6,401 nt of DNA, from assembly GCA_041781135.1 (NCBI GenBank), contig JBHAZV010000016.1, positions 1 to 6,401 of the forward strand. Direction: 5' to 3'. The position numbers were made by a program, and so were the translations under genes. Below the pieces are notes generated by a model that saw only the letters and a program-made list of their open reading frames with translations, had not been told where the DNA came from and made no database searches. Source of the stretch: JAUMXJ01 sp041781135 (GTDB taxonomy: Bacteria; Bacillota; Clostridia; Peptostreptococcales; Acidaminobacteraceae). This document shows, one piece after another, positions 4,419 through 6,401 of the stretch. Position 1 is the stretch's first letter. Every line of letters starts with the position of its first letter.

Positions 4419-6401
4419 GAAAGTCTTAAAGAATTATACAAAATAGGCAGCGGACCTTCGAGTTCGCACACAATCGCTCCACAGCGGGCAATGAAGCTGT
4501 TTTTATCAAAATTCAGCGGTATTTCAAGACTGCATGTAGAGCTTTATGGTTCGCTTTCGCTGACAGGAAAAGGTCATTTCACCGATCACGCGCTTATTAT
4601 GGCGGCAGGCGATATACCATGTACTGTAGATTTCAAAAACGAGGCCTGGGAATACGATTTCCCCAACGGTCTTATCATATACGGCTACAAATCGTGCGAA
4701 ACCTCTGACAACGATAATACAGCAGACAACTTCGACAAAGACACAGTCTCCTGGGTAGTCTATTCGCTCGGCGGAGGGTCTATCAAAGTGCTTGGCGAGG
4801 ATTTTGATTTTCAGAAAAATGTATATCCTCATGACAGCATAGAAAAAATTGAAAGCTACTGCTATCGCAAAAAATGGAACTTTGACGATTATGTGTTCAG
4901 CATAGAACCCGAACTGCCGGAGTACCTGCACGGCATTCTAAAAGCGATGATCGATTCGGTGGACAGAGGCCTTAAAACCGAAGGATACCTGCTCGGCAAT
5001 ATGCGGATAAAACGCTCTGCAAAAAAAATGTATGATTCCCTTTCCAACTTAATCGACGGATTCTCAGATTCGGTGCTCAGAACCCGAAAACTGACGACAT
5101 ATGCCTACGCTACAATGGAAGAACACGCCTCGCTCGGCGCAGTTGTAACAGCTCCGACCTGCGGTTCGAGCGGCGTCTTGGCGGCATGTATGTACTACTA
5201 TTCAAAAGACAGGAAGTACAGCGCCGAAAAACTCGTGCGCGCCTTGGGGGTGGCGGGACTTTTCGGAAATATAGTAAAGACAAACGCCACAATATCGGGG
5301 GCAGAAGGCGGCTGCCAGGCCGAAGTCGGCGTAGCGTGCGCAATGAGCGCCGCGGCGATAGCGTACCTCGAAGGTTCGGATATCGATACCATAGAATATG
5401 CGGCAGAAATTGCAATGGAGCACCACCTCGGTCTGACATGCGACCCGATAAGCGGCTATGTAATAATTCCGTGTATCGAGCGAAACGCCGTTGCTACAGT
5501 ACGCGCATTTGAAGCCGCCCATATGGCAAAATTCTTTTTGGAGCACAGAAAATCGATAATCACATTTGACATGGTGGTCGAAACAATGAAGTACACCGGA
5601 GCAAGAATAGCCGTAGAACTACGCGAAACCTCGCTCGGAGGGCTCGCGACAGCATTTTCGCTAAAACGCGAAAACCATTACTACAACAACGGTATGCTTA
5701 GAGCGACAGGCATGGTAGACAGTTCGGGGCGAAAACAGAATCAATGGGTACATTACCGCAGAACAGGCCATCTCTGGCAGATCGGCTATTACAAAGATGA
5801 TGTCAAAAACGGGCCATATATTAAAATCAAGGCGGGCGGCGATATAGACAGCATCGAATTTTTTAAGATGGGCAAGCAAACAAAAATATCATCCCTTAAA
5901 CAAGCTATTAAACACGCGTTCAAAATGCACGAAGGGCAGGTGCGGAAAGGCGGAAGCTCACCGTACATACTACACCCGCTCGAAACACTCGGCATAGCGT
6001 TTTCGATATCGCCGGATAACGATACGGCGCTTGCCGCGGCGGTACTGCACGACATCCTCGAAGATACGGACGAAACCTTCGAAAACCTCGAAGCCCTCTT
6101 TGGTGATGCCGCCGCTGTCGTAGCAGAGGAGACAGAAGACAAATCCAAGAGCTGGGACGAACGCAAGCAGGCGACAATAAATTATTTCAAAAGTGACAGC
6201 GCAAGTTACGAAGCTAAAGTTGTAGCGCTTTCAGACAAATTGGCAAATCTTAGGGCTATATCCGAGGATTACGCCGAATTAGGCGATAAACTCTGGGAAC
6301 GATTCACCGAAAAAAATCCAAAGAAGCACAAGGCATATTATCGGGATATGTGCGATGCACTCTCTGCACTTGCCGACAAAAGAGCATGGAAGGAGCTGAA
6401 C
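4416..6401 (+). CDS. L-serine dehydratase fused to YwqK/MORN-like repeats and a MESH1/SpoT-type HD hydrolase domain (3' end outside window)
   Basis: An open frame of 662 codons with no stop before the right edge. Residues 1-411 are a single-chain L-serine ammonia-lyase (serine to pyruvate plus ammonia): GPSSSHT (13-19), YGSLSLTGKGH (44-54), VVTAPTCG (243-250), ISGAEGGCQAEVG around C300, TCDP with C342, PCIERNA with C353 and RETSLGGLA (403-411). The three cysteines, spaced 42 and 11, match the [4Fe-4S] ligands I recall for the E. coli/Legionella-type enzymes. No ACT domain is present. Residues 422-487 show about three Y-x-x-N/T-G-x-L-x3-G repeats of YwqK/MORN-2 type. Residues 494 to about 655 are an HD domain like MESH1 and SpoT: H520, H545-D546, E549-D550 and D607 with N611 and R613. 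No ppGpp synthetase domain is visible, though the C-terminus is missing. The start is fixed by alignment of the N-terminus with E. coli SdaA. Serine deamination and alarmone hydrolysis in one chain is inferred, not demonstrated. Confidence 0.9.
   Translation, partial: MESLKELYKIGSGPSSSHTIAPQRAMKLFLSKFSGISRLHVELYGSLSLTGKGHFTDHALIMAAGDIPCTVDFKNEAWEYDFPNGLIIYGYKSCETSDNDNTADNFDKDTVSWVVYSLGGGSIKVLGEDFDFQKNVYPHDSIEKIESYCYRKKWNFDDYVFSIEPELPEYLHGILKAMIDSVDRGLKTEGYLLGNMRIKRSAKKMYDSLSNLIDGFSDSVLRTRKLTTYAYATMEEHASLGAVVTAPTCGSSGVLAACMYYYSKDRKYSAEKLVRALGVAGLFGNIVKTNATISGAEGGCQAEVGVACAMSAAAIAYLEGSDIDTIEYAAEIAMEHHLGLTCDPISGYVIIPCIERNAVATVRAFEAAHMAKFFLEHRKSIITFDMVVETMKYTGARIAVELRETSLGGLATAFSLKRENHYYNNGMLRATGMVDSSGRKQNQWVHYRRTGHLWQIGYYKDDVKNGPYIKIKAGGDIDSIEFFKMGKQTKISSLKQAIKHAFKMHEGQVRKGGSSPYILHPLETLGIAFSISPDNDTALAAAVLHDILEDTDETFENLEALFGDAAAVVAEETEDKSKSWDERKQATINYFKSDSASYEAKVVALSDKLANLRAISEDYAELGDKLWERFTEKNPKKHKAYYRDMCDALSALADKRAWKELN

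Noticed and set aside
5110..5546. Several overlapping open frames on both strands
   Set aside because: They are shadows of the serine dehydratase cluster region; only the frame starting at 4416 gives family motifs with correct cysteine spacing.
5640..5700. Possible frameshift or lost stop codon that artificially joins dehydratase and HD genes
   Set aside because: The frame reads smoothly from the RETSLGGLA motif into the repeats with no stop codon remnant, ribosome site or start-like context at the junction. Misassembly cannot be fully excluded without reads.
5789..6177. Minus-strand open frames opposite the HD domain
   Set aside because: Ser/Arg/Ala-rich low-complexity translations without ribosome sites, opposite a frame with complete HD motifs.

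Overview
The window looks like a piece of a Gram-positive, low-to-moderate GC anaerobe, most probably class Clostridia (Bacillota). The signs are strong AGGAGG-type ribosome binding sites, a ClpE-type chaperone with an N-terminal zinc finger, a CIRCE (HrcA) operator, a short Cys-anchored lipoprotein and an oxygen-labile type of iron-sulfur serine dehydratase. I cannot name genus or species.

Left half (about 1-3700), minus strand. A promoter-like site at the left edge (18-46) fires leftward into a gene outside the window, after a GC-rich hairpin (76-95) that may end the clpE transcript. The clpE-like gene (123-2519, TTG start) encodes a Hsp100 unfoldase with a zinc finger, a long acidic-then-basic linker, two AAA+ modules, a UVR-like coiled coil and an IGF loop for docking on ClpP. 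Its roughly 200-bp upstream region carries a near-perfect CIRCE operator (2626-2652), several candidate promoters and a 14-bp palindrome. Upstream of this on the same strand is galU (2723-3595), UDP-glucose pyrophosphorylase, with its own promoter. No convincing terminator separates galU from clpE.

Right half, plus strand. After a 347-bp divergent intergenic region come a 128-aa secreted lipoprotein of lipocalin-like composition (3943-4329), a good intrinsic terminator (4352-4380), and a long gene that starts at 4416 and runs off the right edge with 662 codons visible.

The last gene is the main discovery candidate. It is one uninterrupted reading frame joining (i) a complete single-chain L-serine dehydratase with all three expected iron-sulfur cysteines, (ii) about three YwqK/MORN-2-like repeats, and (iii) a MESH1/SpoT-type HD alarmone hydrolase domain with its metal and catalytic residues intact. 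It would physically couple serine deamination to hydrolysis of (p)ppGpp or a related nucleotide. It has no Shine-Dalgarno sequence, and its extended -10 box lies so close to the ATG that the mRNA is predicted to be leaderless. Functionally, the window mixes protein quality control under heat-shock-type regulation, nucleotide-sugar synthesis for the envelope, a surface lipoprotein, and this putative amino-acid/stringent-response coupling protein.
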